Source of the DNA: Candidatus Poseidoniaceae archaeon
GTDB taxonomy: Archaea > Thermoplasmatota > Poseidoniia > Poseidoniales > Poseidoniaceae
Direction: 5' to 3'
Assembly: GCA_030747785.1 (NCBI GenBank)
Contig: JASLKC010000024.1
Location: 1-64,000 of the forward strand
DNA: 64,000 bases
A program made the translations under genes and the position numbers. Below the pieces are notes generated by a model. It was given only the letters and a program-made list of their open reading frames with translations, did no database searches and was not told where the DNA came from. Below, piece by piece: positions 21,083-30,042 of the stretch. Every line of letters starts with the position of its first letter. The first letter of the stretch is position 1.

Positions 21083-23098
21083 TTTCAAAGCAGTGATTTT
21101 TTCATCATTTGCTTTGATCTGTTGCCATACGATTTCGGCAATATCCTTGACTTCGATATCCGAGCCTATTGAAGAGAGTCCATCTGTAACCATTGTCGAA
21201 CAGAATGGGCAACCTACTGCTACTGTATTAGCACCAGTTGAGGCCAACTCCTTAGCACGAATTATATTCACGCGGTCGTGGTCATCGTCCACATGTTCTT
21301 CCATCCACATTTGCGCACCTCCTGCTCCACAGCAGAAAGAGTTCCTACCATGGTTTTCAGTCTCGATATCAACTCCGCCAATCGCATCTCGAGGAGCGTC
21401 GATTTCTCCACCGATTCTACCGAGATAACACGGGTCGTGGTAAGTGATGTTTCCATCGTGGCCAGGTTCCGGTAATTTTCCTTCACCCTGAAGATGATTG
21501 ATTAACTGAGAGTGGTGCATGACCTCGATATCTTCACCGCCGAAGTCCTTGTATTCTGTTCCAAGAGTATGGAAACAATGAGGGCAGGACGCTACGATTT
21601 TCTTTACTCCAATCTCCTCAAAGGTAGCAAGATTTGTCTCAGCGAGCATTTGGAATAGATACTCATTTCCTGCACGTCGTGCTGCATCACCGCTACAACC
21701 TTCTTGCATTCCGAGGATTCCAACATCTAGACCTGCCTCTTTCATAATGGAAATAGTGTCACGTGCAACCTTCTTGTTGCGCTCATCGAATGAAGCTGCA
21801 CAACCTGCGAAGTAAATGTACTCTGCAGCCTCTCCAACTTTAACATCGAGATCATTTGCCCAGTCACCACGCTCATGCATTGGAATTCCATAGGGGTTGG
21901 AATCGCTTTCGAGATTCTCGATAGTGGACATTAGTGGCATAACGGTCTCTTCGACCTTCTCATCAAACTCCATGCGTTCCATCATCAAGTGACGACGAGC
22001 ATCGGTCAATTTTGGTACATGCTCGATATTTACCGGGCAAACATCGACACATGCATTGCAAGTTGTACAAGCCCAAATCGCTTCTTCACCAAAACGAGTG
22101 ATAATGTCCTCCTCGGGTTGTTCTCCCTTGAGAAGTAATTGAGCATGGTCGTTTGCATATCCTCTGACATCGTGAATAATCTGCATAGGGTTGAGGGCTT
22201 TTCCACTAGCATATGCGGGACAAACATCTTGACATCGCGCACAGGAAGTACAAGCCCAACCATCAATCAAACTGCGCCAGGTTAGTTGTGTATACTGAGA
22301 GGCCCCAAATGTCTCTATGTCGAGATCATCGAGAGGAACCGCTGTTCCATTTTCATCCATTTGGAGAGGACGCATCTTACCAACAGGCTGGGTATCGAAA
22401 AAGAAAACATTTGGTAATGCCATTACTAAGTGCATATGTTTGGATAATGGTATTAGGAAAAGGAAGGTACAAATCGCCACCATATGTGCCCAGTATGCGA
22501 TATTTACAGTGCTTTGACTAGGCGAATATGTATCGGCAACCCATGCACCAATCATTTCCCAAGTCTTGTGAGGACCCTCTCCTGCTTCAACCACGAAAGC
22601 AGTAGTACAGATTGTCATTATCAATAATAGAATGACATTACCTTCGAGTTGGCTCTTGCCCTTCAATTTCTCAGGAGTGAAAAGCACCCTGCGATTTAGT
22701 GCGAGGAAACAACCGATTAAGGCGCTGGTATATCCAAGTTCAACCATCGCATTCCAAGCAGGGTTAAGCAAATCTGGCAATAGATATTCAGAGAACCTAT
22801 TTCCCGATGCAAGGTCGAACATGTCCGTGGAAAGCATGAGGAATCCCCAGAACATGAGAACGTGCATTCCTCCCGCTACAGGGTCTTCCAATACCTTGCG
22901 TTGGCCAAGCCAAACAGATGCTGTTTCTTTGAGGCGCTTACCCCATGAATCGAAGCGATTATCTTTTGCGCCGAGCCTAACAAGCCGTGTTGCTTTGATG
23001 ACTTGGTAAGAAAAGAAACCAATTGAAACTACACCGAGAACCAGAAGGATGTACCAACCGGATATACCCGAATAGCTGACATCGAGTGGGTGCTGCAT
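21068..23098 (-). CDS. Membrane iron-sulfur oxidoreductase, HdrD/EtfD-like fusion with a cytochrome b-type membrane domain
   Basis: 676 residues. The N-terminal ~240 residues contain about five transmembrane helices with histidines, like the HdrE/NarI heme-b subunit. Two [4Fe-4S] motifs follow (CTSCARCQDVCPA and CTTCNACVDVCPV). Then come two CCG-type cysteine domains (CAASF, CSGDAARR, CPHCFHT; then DPCYLGR, CCGAGG, CPFCSTM). This order matches HdrDE-like and ETF:quinone oxidoreductase (EMO/EtfD) proteins. The likely role is to pass electrons between ETF or a dithiol and the quinone pool. The ATG at 23098 follows a hairpin; the in-frame GTG upstream lies within it. Divergent from mevalonate kinase. 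Confidence 0.8.
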   Translation of the reverse strand: MQHPLDVSYSGISGWYILLVLGVVSIGFFSYQVIKATRLVRLGAKDNRFDSWGKRLKETASVWLGQRKVLEDPVAGGMHVLMFWGFLMLSTDMFDLASGNRFSEYLLPDLLNPAWNAMVELGYTSALIGCFLALNRRVLFTPEKLKGKSQLEGNVILLLIMTICTTAFVVEAGEGPHKTWEMIGAWVADTYSPSQSTVNIAYWAHMVAICTFLFLIPLSKHMHLVMALPNVFFFDTQPVGKMRPLQMDENGTAVPLDDLDIETFGASQYTQLTWRSLIDGWACTSCARCQDVCPAYASGKALNPMQIIHDVRGYANDHAQLLLKGEQPEEDIITRFGEEAIWACTTCNACVDVCPVNIEHVPKLTDARRHLMMERMEFDEKVEETVMPLMSTIENLESDSNPYGIPMHERGDWANDLDVKVGEAAEYIYFAGCAASFDERNKKVARDTISIMKEAGLDVGILGMQEGCSGDAARRAGNEYLFQMLAETNLATFEEIGVKKIVASCPHCFHTLGTEYKDFGGEDIEVMHHSQLINHLQGEGKLPEPGHDGNITYHDPCYLGRIGGEIDAPRDAIGGVDIETENHGRNSFCCGAGGAQMWMEEHVDDDHDRVNIIRAKELASTGANTVAVGCPFCSTMVTDGLSSIGSDIEVKDIAEIVWQQIKANDEKITALKSEEE

Positions 23099-23100
23099 TA

Positions 23101-23117
23101 AGCCCACGAAGTGGGCT
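23101..23117. promoter_or_regulatory. Hairpin between the divergent oxidoreductase and mevalonate kinase genes
   Basis: Perfect inverted repeat, arm AGCCCAC, loop GAA, 7-bp stem. It ends 2 nt before the oxidoreductase ATG on the minus strand and 41 nt before the mevalonate kinase ATG on the plus strand. Confidence 0.6.
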
Positions 23118-23158
23118 CACGACTTCAACCCAACGGAGAAGTACCGGGGACGCAACGC

Positions 23159-24262
23159 ATGAACATGGTGCAGGCGAGCGCGCCCGGCAAGTGCATCCTC
23201 TTCGGAGAGCATGCGGTAGTTTACGGGCAACCTGCGGTTGCTGTAGCCATCGATCAACGAATGGCAGTAAACATCGAAGTCAGTGAGGACTGGAAGATTG
23301 ACGGCTTGCGTTTCTCTCCACATAAGCATCCACATGTCGAGGCACTAAAACAGCGACTATGGGCTAATGGACCTTCACTTTCAATAAAGGTCATAGGAAC
23401 GATTCCTGCTGCTTCAGGACTTGGTTCATCTGCGGCCTTATCTGTTGCTGCTTCCGCTGCACTAAGGTGTGCTCGAGGCCGTCAAATCAAGGATGACGAC
23501 TGGTCGGAAGGCTGGACTGCATCAAGGCCAAATGGAGTTTACGAAGGTCCATGGTCTGCTGACAAAGGAGATGAAATCTACAACGGGGCCAAAGCGGTCG
23601 ATGAGGATGAATGTGCAATTCTCGCCCATGCTGTTGAGGCTGCGGCCCAAGGTGGCAAGGCATCACCAATCGATTCTAGCACATGTGCTCACGGTGGTTG
23701 TATCGTACTTTCTAACAAAATAGAAAAGGATCTGAATTGGCTATATTCAAGAAATTTAAATGATGTTTCTTGGGAAGTTCATTCGGTAGAACTACCAGAG
23801 AGCATGGAGGATGTTTGGCTTGTAATTGGCAATACTGGTATTCGTGCCCCTACCGCTGAACAAGTAGCAATTGTTGCAAGAACATTGGAATCTGAACCCG
23901 AGAGAATGTTGGAGATTGAGACGATTGGAATTATCGCTCGAAGAGGAATATCTGCACTGATGAATGGGGATATGGAAGGTGTTGGTAGAGCAATGAGTGA
24001 AAATCATCTCCTCTTGAGAAATCTTGGAGTCTCTTGTCCTGAATTAGAGAATCTAATCGCGGCAGCTGCACCTTCTTCCCTTGGAGTGAAATTAACTGGT
24101 GCTGGAGGTGGTGGTTGTATGATTGCTCTAACCCGAGATGCAAGAGCAACAAGTGAGGCAATTGAGCTTGCTGGAGGGCGCACCTTGATTTCTAGGCTCG
24201 GAGCGCACGGTTTAGAGGTAGACAGCGAGGCTGATTCACCACTTTGGAACCCCTTTGAATGA
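23159..24262 (+). CDS. mvk: Mevalonate kinase
   Basis: GHMP-family kinase that phosphorylates mevalonate in the isoprenoid pathway feeding archaeal lipids. About 367 residues. It shows the N-terminal SAPGKCILFGEHAVVYGQPA, the ATP-binding motif IPAASGLGSSAAL and the C-terminal motif KLTGAGGGGCMIAL. ATG 23159 (MNMVQASAPGK) is preferred; ATG 23165 is equally possible. The longer frame upstream would read through the intergenic hairpin. HMG-CoA synthase of the same pathway is also encoded in this window, but about 36 kb away. An insertion near residues 125-145 is rich in Trp, Asp and Gly. Confidence 0.92.
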   Translation: MNMVQASAPGKCILFGEHAVVYGQPAVAVAIDQRMAVNIEVSEDWKIDGLRFSPHKHPHVEALKQRLWANGPSLSIKVIGTIPAASGLGSSAALSVAASAALRCARGRQIKDDDWSEGWTASRPNGVYEGPWSADKGDEIYNGAKAVDEDECAILAHAVEAAAQGGKASPIDSSTCAHGGCIVLSNKIEKDLNWLYSRNLNDVSWEVHSVELPESMEDVWLVIGNTGIRAPTAEQVAIVARTLESEPERMLEIETIGIIARRGISALMNGDMEGVGRAMSENHLLLRNLGVSCPELENLIAAAAPSSLGVKLTGAGGGGCMIALTRDARATSEAIELAGGRTLISRLGAHGLEVDSEADSPLWNPFE

Positions 24263-24300
24263 CGGATTTGCCTTATATAGGGGTATATAATCCGCCGTCA
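24260..24300 (+). promoter_or_regulatory. tbp promoter with inverted TATA boxes inside an outer dyad
   Basis: TTATATA (24273-24279), GGGG, TATATAA (24284-24290) form a perfect inverted repeat. The outer arms TGACGG-ATT (24260-24268) and AAT-CCG-CCGTCA (24289-24300) pair with a 3-nt bulge. The first TATA is centred 26 nt upstream of the ATG, the usual TATA-to-initiation distance, so the transcript would be leaderless. The symmetry suggests binding by TBP itself, meaning possible autoregulation (inference). Confidence 0.7.
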
Positions 24301-24301
24301 C

Positions 24302-24931
24302 ATGAACGATGAGGACCGTCTTACTGTTGTCAATGTTGTCGCCAGCACCCGCGTTGCGGAAGAATTAGACCTGCCGGATATCGCAATTCAGTTGAATTGT
24401 GAATATGAACCCGAGCAGTTTCCTGGTGTTGTCTACCGTGTAACTGAACCAAAACTCGCAATCCTAATGTTCCGCTCCGGCCGTGCAGTATGCACTGGTG
24501 GAAAGAATGAGGATAACATCCACACAGGTATTGAGCGAATGATCGATGATTTGCGCTCAGCAGGAATTACCACATGGGATTTGAAGGACGTCGAAATCGA
24601 AGTCCAGAATATGGTTGCAACATATGCACTTCACTACCCTGAAGACTACGATGGACTTCAGAGAATGGATACTCAAGAGATGAAGAAAGGAGACCCACTT
24701 GCTGGACTACCTCGAAAGTTGAACTTGAACAACCTAACCTTCCACCTTCCATTCGACAAGGTCGAATATGAGCCAGAGCAGTTCCCGGGACTGATTTACC
24801 GCCTTGACTACCCTAAGGTTGTCTGTCTTATTTTCGGATCCGGAAAGATGGTAATCACTGGTGCACGCCACAAGGACGAGATTCTTGAAGCGGTACAGAT
24901 TATCCAGGACGAGCTGGCAGACCTGCTCTGA
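24302..24931 (+). CDS. tbp: TATA-binding protein
   Basis: Archaeal general transcription factor that binds the TATA box and recruits TFB and RNA polymerase. 209 residues with the two-fold repeat. Repeat 1 has VNVVASTRVAEELDLPDIA, YEPEQFPGVVYR (35-46) and FRSGRAVCTGGK. Repeat 2 has VQNMVATYALHYPEDY, YEPEQFPGLIYR (156-167) and FGSGKMVITGAR. Repeat 2 carries about 26 extra residues (roughly 111-136) between its first strand and first helix when compared with repeat 1. The gene follows mevalonate kinase by 39 bases and has its own TATA-rich promoter. A GT4 transferase gene starts 6 bases after its stop. Confidence 0.96.
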   Translation: MNDEDRLTVVNVVASTRVAEELDLPDIAIQLNCEYEPEQFPGVVYRVTEPKLAILMFRSGRAVCTGGKNEDNIHTGIERMIDDLRSAGITTWDLKDVEIEVQNMVATYALHYPEDYDGLQRMDTQEMKKGDPLAGLPRKLNLNNLTFHLPFDKVEYEPEQFPGLIYRLDYPKVVCLIFGSGKMVITGARHKDEILEAVQIIQDELADLL

Positions 24932-24937
24932 TTGACC

Positions 24938-25975
24938 ATGATTGGTTGGATTACAACCTGGGATATCAGGTGCGGTATCGCCACATACTCCGCATTCCTA
25001 TCGCGTGAGTTTGACGAGGAAGTAACGATTCTTTGTCAAAAAGGCGAAGGTGAAAAGGGAAGCAAAGACGTCATCCCGTGTTGGGAAAGAGACACCAATG
25101 ATTTTTCTGGAATCCTATCGCAGATTTCGATTCTTGGAATTGAAAAAATCATTATCCAACACCAACCAGGATTGTTGAGATTTTCATATCTAAACGAATT
25201 ATTGTTGACCCTTTCTAGAATGGAGATTAAGGTCATTATTACAATGCATAATACGAGAGACCGTTCTCTTGTTTTCCCTTCAAAGCGCATCGAAAAAGCA
25301 ATTGAAGGACTCCGAACTGTTTCTACTGTAATGGTACATTCAAATGCTGATGTCGAGAACCTCTCAGCACTTGGGATTAAAGCAAATGTCACAATGATAC
25401 CTCATGGGATTTATCCTCCTCCTTCAGAAGATACTGAAGGATTGGAACTCAGTGGAAAGACAATTGCAACTTTTGGATTCCTCTTACCCCACAAAGGTCA
25501 AGTCGAATTGATCGAGGCCTTTGCAAGATTGGAGGGTTGGGATTCTCTTCTGCTATTATGTGCGGTTCGAGAAGGAACTGGAAAAACTTTGGACAAGTGC
25601 AAACGCCTTATTACAAAACATGGTCTGGAAAATAGAGTGCAAATCATTACCGAATTTTTGGATGATGAAGTTGCAGTCAAGACTCTTGCAGGTTGTGACC
25701 TTCTAGTATTCCCATATCAAAACACAAAGGAAAGCGCATCCGGAGCGGTTCGAATGGGGGTTGCATCTGGAGCCCCCCTTGCCGTCACTCCCATCCCAAT
25801 TTTCGATGATATCGAAGGTGCAATTAGACTTCCTGGAACTTCAGTCGACGATATTGTCAAGGGAATTCAAGCCATTGATGAATCACAGATGGATGCTTCC
25901 AAAAAAGCCATTGTCAAACTAAGAGATTCCTTACAATGGAGTGAAGTCGCAAATAGACTTCAAGCATTATTTTGA
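24938..25975 (+). CDS. GT4-type glycosyltransferase
   Basis: About 345 residues with two Rossmann-like halves of a GT-B fold. The N-terminal WDIRCGIATYS loop is the acceptor-side motif common in GT4 enzymes (normally GTWxxxCGIA-Y). MIPHGIYPPP and the E-x7-E-like region (KESASGAVRMGVASGAPLAV) are the donor-binding side. It lacks a signal peptide and membrane helices, so it would act in the cytoplasm on nucleotide-sugar donors. It starts ATG, 6 bases after tbp, and probably shares its transcript. Its 3' end overlaps convergent cysNC by 16 bases. Acceptor unknown. Confidence 0.82.
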   Translation: MIGWITTWDIRCGIATYSAFLSREFDEEVTILCQKGEGEKGSKDVIPCWERDTNDFSGILSQISILGIEKIIIQHQPGLLRFSYLNELLLTLSRMEIKVIITMHNTRDRSLVFPSKRIEKAIEGLRTVSTVMVHSNADVENLSALGIKANVTMIPHGIYPPPSEDTEGLELSGKTIATFGFLLPHKGQVELIEAFARLEGWDSLLLLCAVREGTGKTLDKCKRLITKHGLENRVQIITEFLDDEVAVKTLAGCDLLVFPYQNTKESASGAVRMGVASGAPLAVTPIPIFDDIEGAIRLPGTSVDDIVKGIQAIDESQMDASKKAIVKLRDSLQWSEVANRLQALF

Positions 25976-27855
25976 ATGTGTTCGATGATAGCATCGGCTG
26001 CTTCTTCGGCACTCATTTCAGTAGTGTCGATTCGGATTTCGGGATTCACGGGCTCCTCATAAGGGCTCGAAATTCCAGTGAAATTAGGCAACTCTCCGGC
26101 GCGGGCTTTTGCGTATAACCCCTTGACATCACGCTGTTCACACACCTCGAGAGGAGTATCGATGAATACCTCGATGAACTCTCCTTCTTGGACCAGTGAC
26201 CTCGCCATATCTCGCTCGCTTGCAAATGGCGAAATAAATGATGTAATGCAGATTAGTCCTGCATCGAGCATCAATTTACCCACTTCGCCGATGCGACGAA
26301 TATTTTCAACTCTATCCGCAGGAGTGAATCCTAAATCTTGATTGAGACCGTGCCTTACATTATCACCGTCAAGCGTTATTGTATGACGGCCAAGTGCATG
26401 GAGTTTCTTTTCCAGAATATTTGCAATGCTTGATTTCCCAGAACCGGAAAGCCCGGTTAACCAGAGCATCATCGCTTTCTGCCCTTTTGACTCTGACCGA
26501 CTTTCCTTGCTGACATCCATTGCTTGCCAATGGATATTATCGGCCCTTCGAAGAGCGAAGTCAATGAGGCCCATCCCCACAGTTTCATTGGTTAAGCGAT
26601 CCATGATGATGAAGCCACCCATGGTTGCATCCTCATCATATGGATCGAATGCAATCCTCTCATGTAGAGAAATATTACAGATTCCAATCTCGTTGAGGTC
26701 AAGCACTTTAGCAGGAAGTTCAACAAGTGTATTAACATCAATTCTATGCTTCAGTCTAGTGAGGTTCATTCCTGTTATTTGCGTACTGGATTTGAACAAA
26801 TACTGACGCCCGGGCATCATTGCAGATTCGTGCATCCATAGAACTCGGGCTTGAAATTGGTCAGCCAACGAACAGGGGTGTTCAGCAGTAGTGATGATAT
26901 CACCCCGGGAAACATCGACCTCTTCTGTGAGTGTAATAGTGATTGACCGACCAGCTCCTGCAAGCGGTAAGTCTCCTTCCCAAGTGACGATTTTGTCGAT
27001 AGTAGATTCAGTGCCACTTGGTAGAATCCTAACCTTGTCTCCAGGTGAAACTGTGCCACTTGCAACTAAACCAGAGAACCCACGGAAATCGAGATTCGGG
27101 CGATTGACCCACTGTACTGGCATGCGGAATGGGCGCATTTGTGCCGCAGATTCAACCTCAACACTCTCGAGATATCCCATCACAGTTTGTCCGTCATACC
27201 AAGGGGTATTCTCGCTATTGTCAACGATATTATCTCCCTTCAGTGCTGAAATTGGAATCGAAGTTATTTCTTCAAGTTCGAGTGCTTCAGATGCAAATTT
27301 CTTGTATTCTGAAACTATGGAGTCATAGACTTCTTGTGAATAATCTACGAGGTCGAGTTTGTTTACTGCTAACAGGACCTTCTTCACGCCAACCATGCTG
27401 ACGATGAAACTGTGCCTCCTAGTTTGAGTAAGTACGCCTTGTCTTGCATCGATTAAGATAATTGCAACATCTGCTGTTGAGGCTCCAGTTGCCATGTTAC
27501 GAGTATATTCTTCATGGCCGGGGGTATCGGCTACGATGTATTTGCGCTTCTCGGTCGAAAAGAATCGATATGCTACATCGATTGTGATGCCTTGTTCCCT
27601 TTCAGCAGCTAAACCATCTACAAGTAAAGCGAAATCGATTTCTCCATCCTGCGTCCCAACCCTCTTGGAATCAGCCTCGAGAGCAGTGAGATGATCGTCG
27701 AATAACATGTGTGATTCGTACAACATCCGTCCTATCAAAGTGGATTTACCGTCATCGACTGAGCCACATGTAATGAATCTAAGGAGGCCTTTTTGCTCAT
27801 GGGTAGCAAGGTAGGACTCGATGTCCGTTGCGATAAGGTCACTGACGTGCGCCAT
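25960..27855 (-). CDS. cysNC: Bifunctional sulfate adenylyltransferase subunit 1 / adenylylsulfate kinase
   Basis: 631 residues. The N-terminal EF-Tu-like GTPase (CysN) shows GSVDDGKSTLIGRML, DTPGHEEYTRN and VNKLDLVDYS. The C-terminal APS kinase (CysC) shows the P-loop LTGLSGSGKSSIAN and LDGDNVRHGLNQDLGF. Together with CysD it makes APS from sulfate and ATP and then PAPS. This is a bacterial-type sulfate activation enzyme. The start overlaps the cysD stop by one base (TGATG), so the genes are co-translated. No sulfite reductase or sulfotransferase gene is visible in the window, so PAPS use is unresolved. Confidence 0.94.
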   Translation of the reverse strand: MAHVSDLIATDIESYLATHEQKGLLRFITCGSVDDGKSTLIGRMLYESHMLFDDHLTALEADSKRVGTQDGEIDFALLVDGLAAEREQGITIDVAYRFFSTEKRKYIVADTPGHEEYTRNMATGASTADVAIILIDARQGVLTQTRRHSFIVSMVGVKKVLLAVNKLDLVDYSQEVYDSIVSEYKKFASEALELEEITSIPISALKGDNIVDNSENTPWYDGQTVMGYLESVEVESAAQMRPFRMPVQWVNRPNLDFRGFSGLVASGTVSPGDKVRILPSGTESTIDKIVTWEGDLPLAGAGRSITITLTEEVDVSRGDIITTAEHPCSLADQFQARVLWMHESAMMPGRQYLFKSSTQITGMNLTRLKHRIDVNTLVELPAKVLDLNEIGICNISLHERIAFDPYDEDATMGGFIIMDRLTNETVGMGLIDFALRRADNIHWQAMDVSKESRSESKGQKAMMLWLTGLSGSGKSSIANILEKKLHALGRHTITLDGDNVRHGLNQDLGFTPADRVENIRRIGEVGKLMLDAGLICITSFISPFASERDMARSLVQEGEFIEVFIDTPLEVCEQRDVKGLYAKARAGELPNFTGISSPYEEPVNPEIRIDTTEMSAEEAADAIIEHIQNNA

Positions 27856-28760
27856 CAGAAATACCCCTCTTTCTTCTTCTTCTCCATCGAGGCTGAACTA
27901 TCGAAGTCAATCACTCGACCTTGCCTCTCTGAAGTGGTGGTAAGTAGCATCTCTTGGATGACTTGCGGGAGAGTGGTGGCTTCAGATTCGACTGCGCCGG
28001 TTAATGGATAACAACCAAGGGTCCGAAATCGGACCATTTTCATCATTGGTTCTTCGCCTTCTTCAAGGGGAATTCTCTCGTCGTCGACAAGAACAAGCAC
28101 GCCGTCTCTCTCGACAACTGGCCTTTCTTTTGAGAGATAGAGTGGTACGATTGGAATATTCTCCAAATGGATATATTGCCAAATATCAAGTTCAGTCCAA
28201 TTTGATAAAGGGAAAACACGAATCGATTCGCCCTGTGCTTTTCGTGAATTGAATACGTTCCATAATTCAGGTCGTTGCCGCTTTGGGTCCCAGCGATGGT
28301 CGCTAGTTCTGAAAGAGAATATGCGTTCTTTTGCACGGCTCTTCTCTTCATCTCGTCGTGCACCGCCAAAGGCCACATCAAATCCATGGGCGTCTAGTGC
28401 CTGTTTCAGACCTTGAGTTTTCATCACATCAGTATGTACGGCTGAGCCGTGAACAAATGGATTCATTCCCATTTCTTGGCCTTCAGGATTGATGTGTACA
28501 ATGAGATCTAGGCCAAGGTCAGATGCCATTTTATCTCTAAATTCAATCATCTCTGAAAATTTCCACATCGTATCGATATGCATTATCGGAAATGGTGGCT
28601 TAGAAGGGTGAAACGCCTTCATTGCCAAATGTAACATCACCGAAGAATCCTTGCCAACCGAATAGAGCATTACTGGATTTTCTGCTTCGGCAACAACCTC
28701 TCGCATGATGTGAATGGCCTCGGCTTCAAGTCGCTGAAGGTGAGTCATCCTATCCTGCAT
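27855..28760 (-). CDS. cysD: Sulfate adenylyltransferase subunit 2
   Basis: About 301 residues, PP-loop ATP pyrophosphatase family. It forms the ATP sulfurylase with CysN. The PP-loop is [15 protein letters not shown]. Family motifs include [29 protein letters not shown] and [18 protein letters not shown] 28760 is preferred; GTG 28766 and ATG 28748 are alternatives. The C-terminal end is Lys-rich ([10 protein letters not shown]). It begins 15 bases after the stop of a DHH phosphoesterase on the same strand and overlaps cysNC, forming one operon. Confidence 0.94.
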   Translation of the reverse strand: MQDRMTHLQRLEAEAIHIMREVVAEAENPVMLYSVGKDSSVMLHLAMKAFHPSKPPFPIMHIDTMWKFSEMIEFRDKMASDLGLDLIVHINPEGQEMGMNPFVHGSAVHTDVMKTQGLKQALDAHGFDVAFGGARRDEEKSRAKERIFSFRTSDHRWDPKRQRPELWNVFNSRKAQGESIRVFPLSNWTELDIWQYIHLENIPIVPLYLSKERPVVERDGVLVLVDDERIPLEEGEEPMMKMVRFRTLGCYPLTGAVESEATTLPQVIQEMLLTTTSERQGRVIDFDSSASMEKKKKEGYF

Positions 28761-28775
28761 AAGCACACCTCAGTA

Positions 28776-29642
28776 TTACCTTCGGGTACTTATCTCATTC
28801 ATCAAGGCTGGTATCTCTCCCTTCGGGAGAGTATCGATGCCGCCTGCCGTTTCTCTACCGCCTCCACCAAACTTGGCACAGAGTTCACCAATACCATTCT
28901 CGCCCCTGACTGAAATTTGCAATGTTTCCCCTCTATCGATTGCGATTACATGGGGTCCACCTCCTCCTCGATTCAAGCGATGAGCATAGACTCCAACCAC
29001 TCTGCGAGCCCATGGCTCATCGGGTAACATGTGAATTCCATCCACGATTTCAATACTATCACAATGGGCAATATCTTCTGCAAATCCGGACCTTAAGCGA
29101 AAGAATGTCTCGCTTTGCATGAATACCTCTGGACTTCCCGCTTCAAGGCACGCTACCATCAATTCATCAGGATGAAAATGAAGGTCGGCTAGACTGAAAC
29201 CATATCCATTGTAATTGAGAAGTTCGCCCAATTCTGCAAGGTCATCTCTGCTGGAGTGTGCTCCTAGTCCATCTCCATGCAAGGCAACCATCGCCCAATC
29301 CTCGCCACTGCCTAATACTCGACTCACGAGTAGTGCGGTACACACATTTGCTGAGGTGTCTATGTGTGAGGTTATTTCGGGAATTGGCTCACCTTGTAAA
29401 TGGTGATCAAACCATGTTATTGAAGCGCCTGAATCCGCAAGATGTTTTGCTCTATCATGGTTTCGTGCCAATGAAATATCCATCACAATTACCTCGTCGC
29501 CTGGCTTTGCATCAACTCTCTCTAGAAGTTCGATATCACGCTTGACTCCGGTAACTCGCTCTCCTTCGATGCCATGGACTAATCCGCGGATAACCATGGA
29601 ACATATTCCATCAGCATCACCATTGTAGGCGAACCAGCGCAT
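28776..29642 (-). CDS. DHH/DHHA1 family phosphoesterase
   Basis: 288 residues. It has the N-terminal DHH domain motif YNGDADGICS, a metal-binding IVMDISLARNHD, the signature FDHHLQGE and a C-terminal DHHA1 glycine-rich motif FGGGGRETAGGI. Family members include nanoRNases, 3',5'-pAp phosphatases and RecJ-like nucleases. The size fits the NrnA/pAp class better than RecJ. It is the first gene of an operon with cysD and cysNC, which make PAPS. pAp is the by-product of PAPS use, so a pAp phosphatase role is a reasonable inference. The first histidine of the usual HxDxDG motif is Asn here. Confidence 0.85.
   Translation of the reverse strand: MRWFAYNGDADGICSMVIRGLVHGIEGERVTGVKRDIELLERVDAKPGDEVIVMDISLARNHDRAKHLADSGASITWFDHHLQGEPIPEITSHIDTSANVCTALLVSRVLGSGEDWAMVALHGDGLGAHSSRDDLAELGELLNYNGYGFSLADLHFHPDELMVACLEAGSPEVFMQSETFFRLRSGFAEDIAHCDSIEIVDGIHMLPDEPWARRVVGVYAHRLNRGGGGPHVIAIDRGETLQISVRGENGIGELCAKFGGGGRETAGGIDTLPKGEIPALMNEISTRR
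28815..28831 (-). repeat. Hairpin inside the 3' end of the DHH gene, upstream of cysD
   Basis: Perfect inverted repeat, plus-strand arm CTCTCCC, loop TTC. It encodes the TLPKGE portion of the DHH protein and lies about 54 nt before the cysD start. It has the same shape as the start-codon hairpins but lies in coding sequence, so the link is tentative. Confidence 0.35.
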
Positions 29643-29701
29643 GATGTTGCGAGACCGCTGGTGGACAAGAGTCTATTGCTGGCCTTCTTCCACACAAATT
29701 C

Positions 29702-30037
29702 ATGGGTCGCATCGCGGGGGGAGTCGTTTGGTTCATTCACCTTATCGTATTCCTTTTCGGCACTATTGGCTGGGCGGTTCCGGAACCATGGTATTTCGGG
29801 CACATCCCTTTGATCGTTTTAGTCAAACTAAATTGGGTAATATGGGACTGTTGCGTTCTAACCGAGCTGGAAATGAAAGTGCGAAATGATGGTGTTGAGC
29901 GCTTATTCACAATGGACCTGTTCAGGTCACTAGGCTGGAAAAGCCTCACTCCTGAACTCACCCATTTCATTCTAAATCGTGTATTTTGGGTAATTCTACT
30001 CCTCTCATTGACTAGAGCCGCCCTCATCTTCTTGTAA
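29702..30037 (+). CDS. Small membrane protein, DUF2784-like
   Basis: 111 residues with about three hydrophobic segments (FIHLIVFLFGTIGW, IPLIVLVKLNWVIWDCCV, VFWVILLLSLTRAALIFL). The pattern of an early His, a Gly-Trp, then CCVLTELEMKVR resembles the DUF2784 family (CxLTxLE), which has no known biochemical role. The match is by eye and uncertain. It is divergent from the DHH gene and followed after 22 bases by the first PKD surface protein, with a GGAGG motif in that gap. Confidence 0.6.
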   Translation: MGRIAGGVVWFIHLIVFLFGTIGWAVPEPWYFGHIPLIVLVKLNWVIWDCCVLTELEMKVRNDGVERLFTMDLFRSLGWKSLTPELTHFILNRVFWVILLLSLTRAALIFL

Positions 30038-30042
30038 TGAAA

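Noticed and set aside
28777-28788. TACC-TTCG-GGTA hairpin between the DHH gene and cysD
   Set aside because: Only a 4-bp stem overlapping the DHH stop codon; too weak to count with the start-codon hairpin family.
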